Positions 23,421 through 33,106 of a DNA stretch of 64,000 bases are shown here, piece by piece. A program made the translations under genes and the position numbers. The stretch spans positions 10,726,001 through 10,790,000 of the forward strand of contig JBANAY010000004.1 in the NCBI GenBank assembly GCA_037952775.1. Direction: 5' to 3'. A model generated the notes under the pieces. That model was given only the letters and a program-made list of their open reading frames with translations, had not been told where the DNA came from and ran no database searches. The DNA is from Clonostachys chloroleuca (Eukaryota; Ascomycota; Sordariomycetes; Hypocreales; Bionectriaceae). Position 1 is the stretch's first letter. Every line of letters begins with the position of its first letter.

Positions 23421-24671
23421 ATGGATCTCGCTTCTATTTACTTCGGGCTCTTTTTGGGCGTCTTTGTTTTTACCTTTGCAAAAGCTGTGGAACAGACTCG
23501 AAGTATTTGGAAGCACACGCACCGCATTGTCCACCCCTATCTGTTCATGATATGGGTCGAGGCCTGGGTGAATTTTGTCTTTTGCATCGTCACCTATCTG
23601 TACCTGAATAATATCATTCCGGGAAGGTAAAGATCTTTCGACTCTCTTTTTGCATTACTTGCAAAGCCGAAATAAGACTAACAAGCTATCTTTCAGCCTT
23701 GCGTTCTACTTGGCGACTGGTAACTGCTACCCGAAAGACCACACAATGCTTGTGAGAATCATACAAACTAATAAATACTCCTTTTTTCCCAGTGGCACTA
23801 TGGGCAATCCAGACACAACTCCTCCCACAAATTATTGCTAACCGCGTCTCCTTAATCATGGTTAACAAGACTCGAGCGAAGCAGTTGAAATGGGCTCTGG
23901 TGATTGCTATCGGCTGCATCAACATCGCTGTCTGTTATATTTGGACGGTCGCGCAGTTGCCATCAGCTACACCTTACCAAGTGATGCTCAACCACATGTT
24001 TGAGAGAGCGGAGAAGGCGTTTTTTTTAGTGATTGATCTAGCGCTCAACTTGTACTTTTTGTATTTGGTTCGTTTTCGCTTGATTGCGGACGGGCTAAAC
24101 AAGTATTGGCGCCTTTTCAATTTCAATGCCGGGATGGTTGCTGTTTCTACATCGATGGATGTTTTCCTTCTCGGCTTCTTGAGTTTGCCAGACCCATACT
24201 TGTGAGAGATTCAATCAATCAGCCCCCATCTGCTCAGAGCAAGTAGGGCCTTTTTTCTTCAGATCGGTCAACTAATCACTCTTCTCCCTATCCAGATACG
24301 TTCAATTCGCCCCCGTTGCATATATCGTCAAGCTATATATCGAAATTCTCATGGCCAATTTGATCACCAAGGTTGTCCGCAGCGGTTCGGTTGGGAGAGA
24401 AGATGGATGGTACAAGAGCAGTGGCCAGAAATCGAACCCGACAAACTATGCCACGTCCCGGGTTGTGGTTAGTGGATGTTCGCGAACGCCGCAGCAGACT
24501 AACACTATTTGGAGCAAGTTGGGCAGAGACGATGCCCCGCCTCGAGAAGGCAGCAACGGCTCGGAGATTCATTTAGCCCCATATCCCGGCCAAAATGGTA
24601 TCACAAAGACGGTGGAGACTACGATCGTGGTGGACGATGGCGATGAGGGCAGTAGGAAGTCGGAAGTATAG
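23421..24671 (+). CDS. Fungal integral membrane protein, unknown function
   Basis: Four exons, 23421-23626, 23697-23719 (a 23-nt micro-exon), 23793-24201 and 24296-24671, give 337 aa with all phases matching. About six or seven hydrophobic helices are visible: IYFGLFLGVFVFTFA, YLFMIWVEAWVNFVFCIVTY, VALWAIQTQLLPQIIAN, ALVIAIGCINIAVCYIW, FFLVIDLALNLYFLYLV, MVAVSTSMDVFLLGFL and YVQFAPVAYIVKLYIEILM. A Ser/Arg-rich cytosolic tail of about 100 residues follows. The layout resembles the fungal integral-membrane family related to rhodopsin-like proteins. There is no transporter or enzyme motif. Confidence 0.82.
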
Positions 24672-25461
24672 ATTAATAATGAGGTTGGTGAAGGAGGAGT
24701 CTATTATCATGGAGAGAGGAGACCACGTTTTAATATTGATGATCCCATAGTGCAAGGTTTTACTTGCTTAATTACGGCGACGAGAAAAAGGGGAAAGGCG
24801 GAAGACTATCTAGCTACTAATTCACATTGCGCCGGAGTGTTCCTCCCTGTATCGCATTTAGATATTTTATGTTTATTCGCAGTGACGTCCATTTCGATGG
24901 CGTGACGAGCGCTGTAGCTATCCGAACATGATGCCTTTCAGGATCGACAAGATATTGAGCCTACATTTTCTTTACTACATTAAAAGCAAGCTTGGCGAAG
25001 GGGGGAACCCCAGGCAGCGACATCATAGCGTAGTAGCGCCGGGGTACTATACACCAAGGGGCTTAATGTCGCTGACTCCAGGGATGTTTTGGTCGCAAAC
25101 CTGTTTTTGTATTGCTAAAATTTCATAAGAGCATACTAAAATACCTGCTAATTTGTTGGCGAGGCTTTTGACAACATCATCTGTAACAGCTGAACCCGTT
25201 GGCGTCTTTAGCGGACCCGCCAAAACGCGTCACCGTTGGTTGACAAAAAGTAACCTAAGTTTCGTTCAAGAAATTCTCAGGATGGAATGTCGCAAGAAAA
25301 GCGAATAAGAAAAGGATTGGGAAAATTATTGTCCTGCTCTCTAGCTTGGCCAGTTTTTGAAGTGCTGTTCGTGCTGAAGACCTGATATCGGGGAATCCTA
25401 TAGCTAGCACATTGTTCCGTATCAGCAAGTAGTAAAGTAGCCCTTTCAATACAGTCAGGAA

Positions 25462-25486
25462 TGAGGCCAATCGGATTCGAACCGAT
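25462..25486 (-). other. tRNA-like T-arm and acceptor remnant
   Basis: On the minus strand the sequence forms a perfect 5-bp T stem (ATCGG/CCGAT) around TTCGAAT, followed by TGGCCTCA like an acceptor 3' half. The matching 5' acceptor half and a convincing D arm and anticodon arm are not found in the next 90 nt, so this is at most a tRNA fragment or tRNA-derived repeat end. Confidence 0.25.
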
Positions 25487-27214
25487 GAGCACCTGGGGGC
25501 TCCATGTATTTCTAGGGTCACGCTAATTTAGAATCAGTGACATGTCATGTTCGAAGGTGCGAGAGGATAAACATAGCGCTACCCCTGGGCCAAAGCTCCG
25601 GTTCGATGGCGCACAAATTTCATCCCTAGGTAACTCCGTAGTAATTTCCCAATGCCCTGGTAGATATGTGTTGTGTTGTCTATTACGTGAAGCACTCATT
25701 ACCCTAAAATATGGCGGGCACCTTTCTTGCCCTAAAGCTCTTCCCTAGGGTTAGTGCGAATTTATAGGATGCGACGAGAATGGATGGTCACGGTATTCGC
25801 CTTCAAGCCGATGGATAAAGAGGGCAGGGGAGCAGAAATACCTACCCTTTAGGGGTGACATGTGTGCTCAAAAAGAAATTTATATATATCTATATGGATA
25901 CAATGCGCACTTTTCTTACGTCATTCCGAGTATCTGTTCAAATAATGTCTCTCATCTTAGTACAGGGTCATCTGACGGACGGGGCGCCCCCGAACACCTG
26001 CTCAGTTAAGAGACCTCCGTAATGTCTTCGGATCCATGGAATAGGTACTAGGAATTCGGGCTTGCGCTACTTGACAACGACTGCCAGGCACAGACGCCGC
26101 TGGAAATCCAGGTATACGATGTCTTAGCGCATCGGCGTCATTTGTGGGCTTTTGTACAAACCTTTTGACCTCAAGCTCAATCCATTGGTTGATATTCTGA
26201 TCCTTGCAGTTGGCATGCGCCATGAGGAAGCTCTTTATTTGGCTGATTTCATCCAACAGTGTATTTTACTCCCGCTGGAGAGTTAAATGCTTCGTCCCAC
26301 GGACTCCCTTTGCCTCCAAGGCCATGTATCTATTCCTTTTTCTTGTAATGACAATTGGATGCGGCTATGCTACTTCGCTTAAGATATCTGATGTACTTAT
26401 GCCCTTCTGCATTATCTAATGCCTCTCTAGGCGACTGCTGCTACTGTTACTGCATCTTCTTTCTGGTGGGTCGGCAGGTTCGCCTCGTGTACTGTAATGA
26501 GGTGAAGGAGGTAGTAGATGTTATGGATGGTTTGATATGTAAGACGATTTCCTTGTCCTAGCTAAGCTATGGGTGATGCATGAGTGACTATTGCTGTATT
26601 ATAGTTGCCTTTGGCGTTGTGTGGCTCAATGTCTGCTTGGCCGAAGAGGGGAATTGAGGTATCTAATTCCAAAGGGAGGGGTATATACTGAATGGTGGTT
26701 CAGGAAGCTTGTTTAGATTGCTAGGGCAAAGTATAGCCAGTTGAGGGTCTACCATAATGAAGACAGGATGGCGTGAAGAGGGGAAGGGAAGAGGAACAGG
26801 AAGGGAGAAAGAGAGGAGGTAACCGAACAAAGCCGTCAGACAATAGAGTTGAAGCCGTCCCAACGGACATACAACCCTTCACTGGCTGATCCCCACACGG
26901 CCAGGCTCGAACGACGTCACTCTACCCCACCGTCGATTGTGAGGGTTTCATGAGAAGACCATGAACAAGCAGATCTAGCCATGTTTCACCCTCTAGGAAT
27001 TGAAATCCGGGGTTGGAGTGGGGTGTTGGTCCGTAAAACGGACGATCTCAAACAACTCTTCACTCAAGCTCTATACACGATCCACGGATGACAGCTAGCT
27101 TCTCTCGGCGCTTCCCTTGTCGCCATGTTCTGCTGAAGTAAAGTCTGAGTTCGCCACGTTGCAATGCCATGGTTTCCGCCTTAGATACAATTCGCTCTGA
27201 TTAGGGGGCAGCCT

Positions 27215-27236
27215 GGGGCTAGCTTTAGCTAGCCCC
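27215..27236. repeat. Perfect 10-bp-stem palindrome
   Basis: GGGGCTAGCT, TT and AGCTAGCCCC form a perfect inverted repeat with only two central bases. No gene is adjacent. It could be a protein-binding dyad or chance. Confidence 0.5.
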
Positions 27237-28435
27237 ATAATTGAATCTCCAGCATGAACTCAGTGGATTTTCATTAAGCTCTGGGAAATAGTAGGTTTGA
27301 CATAGTTTTTCATATTGACCAGGTCCTTCCGGAGCTTTCCATGTGATTTCCTGAAGATATAGACGTTGGGGTTGGTTGAATCATTCTAGTAAAGTATATG
27401 GTTGAAGATGTGGGTTGGTCATGATCGCGTCGACGTAAAGGCTCGAGCGGGTTGCGTGGTTGCAGACTTTTGGAACCCCACTGTATTCAACTCTCATATT
27501 TCTTGCACCCACGAGGTACGAGCATCACGGGCAGCCCATGTCATATAATTTTATGCTCCTGGCATGGATACAGGCTCTGCAAACGCCCTTCAAGCAACGT
27601 CAACATATCCCTCACAGCAGGTTTAGTCAGGCCTTTCAAGAAAAAGGAAGCATATGTGGATCTCGTAGCCAGAAAATGCTAACAGTAGCCTGGAGTGGTA
27701 AGAGGACTTATAATCAAGCTCTTGAAATCTTGGTGGCGTCAATAGGCACTGCATCAAGAGCCATATTCTGGGCTCCTAGAGCGGCAGAGAGATGACGTAT
27801 AAAGTCAAAGGAGGCTGGAGGCACCTTTCGACTTTAAATCATCTTCTGTTTTTGGTGCGAGCTGCAGGGAATGGGAGAGGGGATTGGTGGATTTTGACCG
27901 GGTGCTACGAAGCTCTGAACTACCACTCCATTTAGTGTTAACGGCTGAATCAGACTTTAGACTGACCGAAAATAGTTGGTTAACCCAACAGCTGACTTGT
28001 AGAGGAGGGTAGTATAGTTCTGAACAGCTGTTATCACATGATCTAGAAAAATACTATATGGTACGTCTCGTATCGGAATGGGAATTCATTCATTCCATTC
28101 CTCGCTTACAGTGCATATCATGTCAGGCTACACTTCCTCGATACCTGATACAAGCTAGCGTCGACGTCCCGCTTGGAATGTGCCATGGTCCCATCATTCA
28201 TAAACGGTTTGCTGCCGTTCTGAGCCGTTATGGTATGCTGCCACTAAACCATTTTCACGTCTAATGATTTTCTATTAGCCTATCGATGCTGAACTTAAAA
28301 GGGGAATATTTTTCCAGGCTGAGCTGGATGGCCGATTAAACAAGCTTTACAATCAAACCATAGATACAGCAGCCCAGTAATTCTACTCATCATCCTACCT
28401 CCTGTCGCCAGATTTCACGGCCAGACATTTCGAAA

Positions 28436-29330
28436 ATGACCACTTACACAGTAAATATCCAATGCGGTCAGGTGCTCTTGACTATCTTGTGTCAGTATAT
28501 CATGACTAACACTCTTTGCTATCAGATGATCAATGGGTTGATACTTGCCAACAAAGCAATCAAAAACTAGCTATGGCCATCTTCTTCTCCGATGACAATG
28601 GAAATGAAGTGTCTGACATCGTTGCATCGACTGGGGGTATGTGAATATCGTTGCCAATTTGAAGAATGAACCCCATGCTGAGATAAGAGCAGTTGTTTCT
28701 ACCTCAATGGTAGCTCAGTGGCAGAACAAGTACCAAATTGCTGGCACAACACAGAAATTCGTTATTGGTCAGTCACTTCTAATGTAAGGGAGATGGCAAC
28801 CTAAGCTACAGACCCTGAACTAGCATAGAGGCTAACTGCGCACAAGACCTCAAGCTCCTAGAAAGAGCATTTCCATCGTTTCATTATCTAGGCTGGAGTC
28901 CATCACATATAAGCAGGATTATGTGATGCCAAATTTTGGACAGAATTATATACAAGCCAACTCAAGCCTTCCAAGCGACAGTTTTGGTTTCAGAAATGGT
29001 GTAACAGCATCCGCTATTATTGCTCTCCCGATCGTAGGAGATAGCCAACCAGTATCCCCTGGTATGTTCTTATCTACAGGACGAGTCACGTCTGAATGGT
29101 ATCGAAAAAACTCTAATGAAGTTGCAGTATACATAAGTCAGTTCTTAAATCCGCCTGGCTATGTGAAGATTAGGCCTATCCCTAAGGCCCAATTTTGGTT
29201 TCAAAACATCGAGGCTAGGACGATGATCCCTGAGACACAAAACAACGCATACATAGTTGATTTATCAGGGGGGAGCTCAGCTACTATCTCATACAATAGT
29301 AGTGGTGGCGGGTGGACTCGGTTGAATTGA
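28436..29330 (+). CDS. Unknown five-exon protein, tandem paralogue A (208 aa)
   Basis: Exons 28436-28466, 28526-28636, 28693-28767, 28855-29061 and 29128-29330 join in frame to 208 aa. The structure was guided by alignment with the neighbouring paralogue (30162-31058): exon 2 is 111 nt in both, and introns sit at equivalent codons. Shared blocks: a Trp-containing start of exon 2, AQWQNKYQIAGTT (ARWEDNYQICGST in the other), DSFGFRNGVTASA (TSFGFKNGVIASA), and RPIPKAQFWFQ (RPLPKVVFWFQ). The chain is rich in beta-type segments, with no signal peptide, membrane helix or cysteine pattern. I cannot name the family; a soluble beta-rich binding or lectin/lysin-like protein is a guess. The first donor (GTCAGG) is weak, so the N terminus is least certain. 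Confidence 0.62.
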
Positions 29331-30161
29331 ATGACATATTTACATAATATCTGTACTTTGAAATGTTCTTTTATAAGTCCCGTGTTGCTTAATGCCAAAC
29401 TCTTCACATGGTTGAGCTTGGGAGCCGCTGGTGAATCAGCAAATGTGAGGTGAAGTCTGAAGGAAAATCTTTAACCAGGTTAGGATATGTCCCTGTGACT
29501 TTTGCATAAACGGAATTTCCCTGAATGACAAAAAGCAAAACTCCTAGATAGAGAAGCTTTCATGGTGTAGTTCATGTGGAATGCTCTCTTGCGGGGTGGG
29601 AGACTATCCTGTCTGGTAGCATTGGTGGCTCCAACCAAGGGAGCAAGTTGCCCCCGGAACGGCCGGGGTGCTCAATTCCCCAGCTGGCATGCTTGGAAGC
29701 GCCACGCAGCAAGCATGACAAACGAAAACGATGCACATTTCAAGTAGACGTCGAGCTGTAGATCCCCGTTATACTTCCAGAACCCTTTACAGTACTGATG
29801 TGGAGGGCATTAAAAGTGGTTTGCAATGGTCAGGATGGCGTGGTATGAGCTACTGGTTGCCACCAGTAATTGAGAGGGTTCCGAGATACTATATATGGAA
29901 ATTGGTCACAAGGCCAGATCATACCTCCTTATTCATTCCTGGCCACCAATTTTATGACAAAATTTCCATTCCAGATCATGTCAAGGAAGTCTCATTACCA
30001 TCACCGGATTGAGAAAAGTAGTATATGGGCATTATCCGGCAAGGTCCTCTAAGGAGTATAAGATATCTCGTTGATCCATCACGTCAGACCTTTGCATCTA
30101 CACACCAATCAACAGAAGTCAAATCTCCCTACCTGCACATATCATCTATCCAAAATTCACC
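29331..30161. other. Spacer between the two paralogues
   Basis: This holds the 3' flank of paralogue A and promoter of paralogue B. A frame at 29731-30012 contains GLQWSGWRGMSYWL but has no resemblance to the paralogues and no start or splice support. Confidence 0.35.
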
Positions 30162-31058
30162 ATGGCTCCCGCTGCTTCTGCTCCTCATACCCTTGAAAAC
30201 GGTATCCCGTACTCGGTCAAACTCACAATTGGTATTCCTCAGCCGTTGTTTTCTATGCCTCATACTATGACCAAGCTAACAATTCTACAGATCACGACTG
30301 GATCAAGCCATTCAACGACAATGGAGTCCGTCTTATTATGGCCAAAGTGTTCAAGGACGCAGCAGGCAATGAAACCTTCAATGTCGTTGCATCGGCTCAG
30401 GGTATGCAGTATACAGAATACCGCAGCCCTAAAAACTACCTATACTTTACGTTGGAGCTACTAACAGTTACGCAGATGTCACCGGGGATATGACAGCGAG
30501 GTGGGAGGATAACTACCAAATCTGTGGCTCTACGGACACCTTCAAATCCGGACGTATGACTTACAGATTCAATACACCTTCATTCGAATCTAGCTAATCG
30601 AGAGAATAGAGGTCATCAGTGGAATCTCCGGCCTACTTGACATTGGCTTCCAGCAGACTTATGTGCTTAACGACTGGAGTAACTACTTTATTCAGAACGA
30701 CACCGGGGTGCCTAAAACCTCTTTTGGTTTCAAGAACGGCGTGATTGCATCTGCCGTTGTTCAGCTCAAGATTGACGGCCAATTCTCTCCTAGTTAGTGT
30801 ATTTATCCCATGCTAGATATCAGAGTACAAGCTAACCAACTGTCACCTAGTCTACATGAGCCCATACAAGTTCCCCCGGGCAAGGCTACGCTCAGGCCCT
30901 TGCCCAAGGTTGTGTTCTGGTTCCAGGCGGATCTGGAGTCGTCGACCATGATTACTATGGATGTGTCTAACTCGATAACGGTCGACTTGAGCCAGAGCAC
31001 GACTGCTGCTTTGACTTACGATAAGAAAGGTCAGTGGCAGCAGGTTCCTGGTTCCTAA
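30162..31058 (+). CDS. Unknown five-exon protein, tandem paralogue B (frame break in last exon)
   Basis: Exons 30162-30231, 30291-30401, 30476-30553, 30610-30792 and 30851-31058 have matching phases and a good start context (CACCATGG). Exons 1-4 are intact. In exon 5 the paralogue-like frame continues to about 30880, then a one-base frame change in the run of C at 30881-30885 moves the homologous C-terminal half into another frame. Before the break the segment reads like IYMSPYKF and after it PGKATLRPLPKVVFWFQ, matching paralogue A without gap. Either the gene is recently broken or the C run is miscounted. Function is unknown, as for paralogue A. Confidence 0.6.
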
Positions 31059-31812
31059 AGTATGTCAAATGGCCACCTAGTTGGATGCGGGTGGCGTAGT
31101 TCTGCTGGTATGTGAGATGGAGAGGGGAATTGGGGAGTTGGTTTCGTTTAACCTCCATATCACCGTAAGGAGTATTCAACATACTGCCTACTAGTTTATC
31201 GAAGTTCAACCTAATTTTAATGGCTTGATGTTCCTTGAGAACGTGGTAAATGTTAGTGAACCTTGTGCCTTTTACCTTACCAGATCCACTACAGACATGG
31301 TCGAGAGCGGAAACTACGGAGTTGTAAGCCCTGTAAGTAAAAAAGCCAATTAGTAGGGTTAGAGACTTTGCTCTTCCACCAACTTCATTTTAGAGCAGTT
31401 CATTACCACTATACTTATAGTGCCTTTAGAAGCCCCTGTCATTTCGTTGAAGTATTCTGGTGTATCTTAAGTAAGGCCTCCCATTCTTAGCGTCTTGGCA
31501 GGCAAAGACTTTTGAAATGGTCCTCCGTAAACTTTACAGACCCCGACGTGACATACCCATCACGAAGCTAGTCGTTATTAGCTCAAGCCTAGGAAAGGTG
31601 ACGACAAATAAGTATCAATGAATTACGGAATAACATTGCTGGAAAAAAAAATGACTAAGCTGCACATGATCACCGGTGGCGTATCTTTGACGTTTTTGAT
31701 AGAAAACCCATGACCTATCAACTCTAGTTATATTCCATTTTCTTTTTTTCCACTTAAATTTGTTCCCTGTGCTTCTACGCAAAATCCACTGAAATAAATA
31801 TCAACCTAAGTT
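31059..31812. other. Intergenic, no gene seen
   Basis: Short frames only. The 70 nt before the next gene are pyrimidine-rich. Confidence 0.4.
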
Positions 31813-32211
31813 ATGCCTCCCGCCTTCCAACCTCTCACAGAGATAGAGAAGAGAGCATGCATTTCTCTCTCGACTCTCTTTTTAGACTGTGAAATGACGG
31901 CCAGCAAAATCGACGAGGTGGCACGATCCCTGCAGCCCCTTCACATGCCCCTTGATCAGCTCGACAAAATTCTCTACGACGATGTGTTTCCCGTTCTTTA
32001 TCCGAACCTTGTGGCCACAGCGGGAATTTGGGACGCCTTCGACGAAAATGAGCTGATCAATCGTGTAGACGACAGGCGGATCCACCCTCCAGGTATTATC
32101 CAGAATCTAGCCAGTTCCGCCGCAGCGACGGTTCTCTCTAGGTCCGTCACTCCTACGTGGAATAATGTGAAGAAGAAGTTGCGCCAATTGGACCAGGAAG
32201 GGTCTTCCTGA
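31813..32211 (+). CDS. DUF7079-like small protein (132 aa)
   Basis: This is a single exon. From memory of the family, the N-terminal half matches DUF7079: RACISLSTLFLDCEMTASKI, then LQPLHMPLDQLDKILYDDV and FPVLYPNLVATAGIWDAFDE, i.e. the LxxLFLDxE...LexIL.xEV.Pv...Nl...aG.W.gFd pattern. DUF7079 is, as I recall it, mainly a bacterial family of unknown function with members in fungi. The protein is small, soluble and acidic in its centre, with no signal peptide. It lies 0.9 kb upstream of, and in the same direction as, a protein whose C-terminal part also recalls bacterial proteins. A partner or immunity role is inference only. Confidence 0.7.
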   Translation: MPPAFQPLTEIEKRACISLSTLFLDCEMTASKIDEVARSLQPLHMPLDQLDKILYDDVFPVLYPNLVATAGIWDAFDENELINRVDDRRIHPPGIIQNLASSAAATVLSRSVTPTWNNVKKKLRQLDQEGSS

Positions 32212-32453
32212 TTTCCATCTTCGGTCGGTCTTCGCATCCCTCATCATCATGTAGTTAGCTCGAAGAACGCGTCTTGCGATTCAGTAATCATTCAGCTAAC
32301 CAAAGCGGCAGAGATTTTAGTAGCGTTAGCCGAAGCTTTCCTCGTGTTTTAGGTTTTCGGAACGGTGTGCGGGATATGCAGTACTGCTTTATTCACCAGA
32401 GTACAAGCAATCCAGATACCTCGAGGGGACTGCCTAAGGAGTGACACTGAGGT

Positions 32454-32697
32454 TTAGACTGAAAGGTAATCAGGTGTCCCAGGCCTTACCCGGTCCAAAG
32501 AGCTTGTTTTTATTGTGAATAATTTATCTGCTAGTGAGAAAGCTTCTGAAATATTAACCTTTGAGCCCAAAAGGCTTGCTTTCCCATCAAAGTGTGCCAC
32601 GTGCAGCACCCTGGAGTACTTGAATTCTAAGCCTTCATTCTTCCTCAGCGCTATCTTACAGGTGGATGGTGAAGTCACCTACCGCTTCTGTCTTTGA
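32454..32697 (+). pseudogene. Possible gene fragment, unknown
   Basis: A continuous frame from about 32480 to the stop at 32695-32697 reads RSKELVFIVNNLSASEKASE, then FPSKCATCSTLEYLNSKPSF and VDGEVTYRFCL. It looks coding (paired cysteines, ordered hydrophobic pattern) but has no ATG or upstream exon. It may be a 3' remnant. Confidence 0.25.
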
Positions 32698-33106
32698 AAG
32701 ATGTTAAAATAACTCCTGTACATACTTCAGAACCCTATAGTTCCGGCCATACTCAGCTGCGGCTGAGAAATCCAATGTGGTAGCATGCCAGCATCTGAAC
32801 TATACAGCCACACTTGATAAATTGCATTCCAATCAACATAAACGAACCACGCAGAAAACCTATAGCCGTTGAAAGTTTGACTGTCCCGCAAAGCTGATGA
32901 ATTCTTGCGTACATGTAAATTCCAACTCGAACTTAACTCTACGTAGCGCTCACATGGAGTTATCACATCACGGCCTCAAAGAAACCATTGACTATAGATT
33001 TTCGAACATAAATAGCTGACGTCCATTTCATGTAGTAGTTAGACTCATTTTGCATCACAGCGAAGCCTATCCAGATTCTCTTCAACTCTTTTCTGTGCAC
33101 ACAAAA

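Larger units (their letters stand above)
24672..28435. other. Long gene-poor stretch
   Basis: About 3.7 kb without a supported gene. Contents: a tRNA-like T-arm on the minus strand near 25462-25486; a perfect 22-nt palindrome at 27215-27236; and open frames at 26002-26256 (-) and 27460-27795 (+) with plausible but unrecognised protein content and no splice support. The rest looks like ordinary noncoding DNA. Confidence 0.4.
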
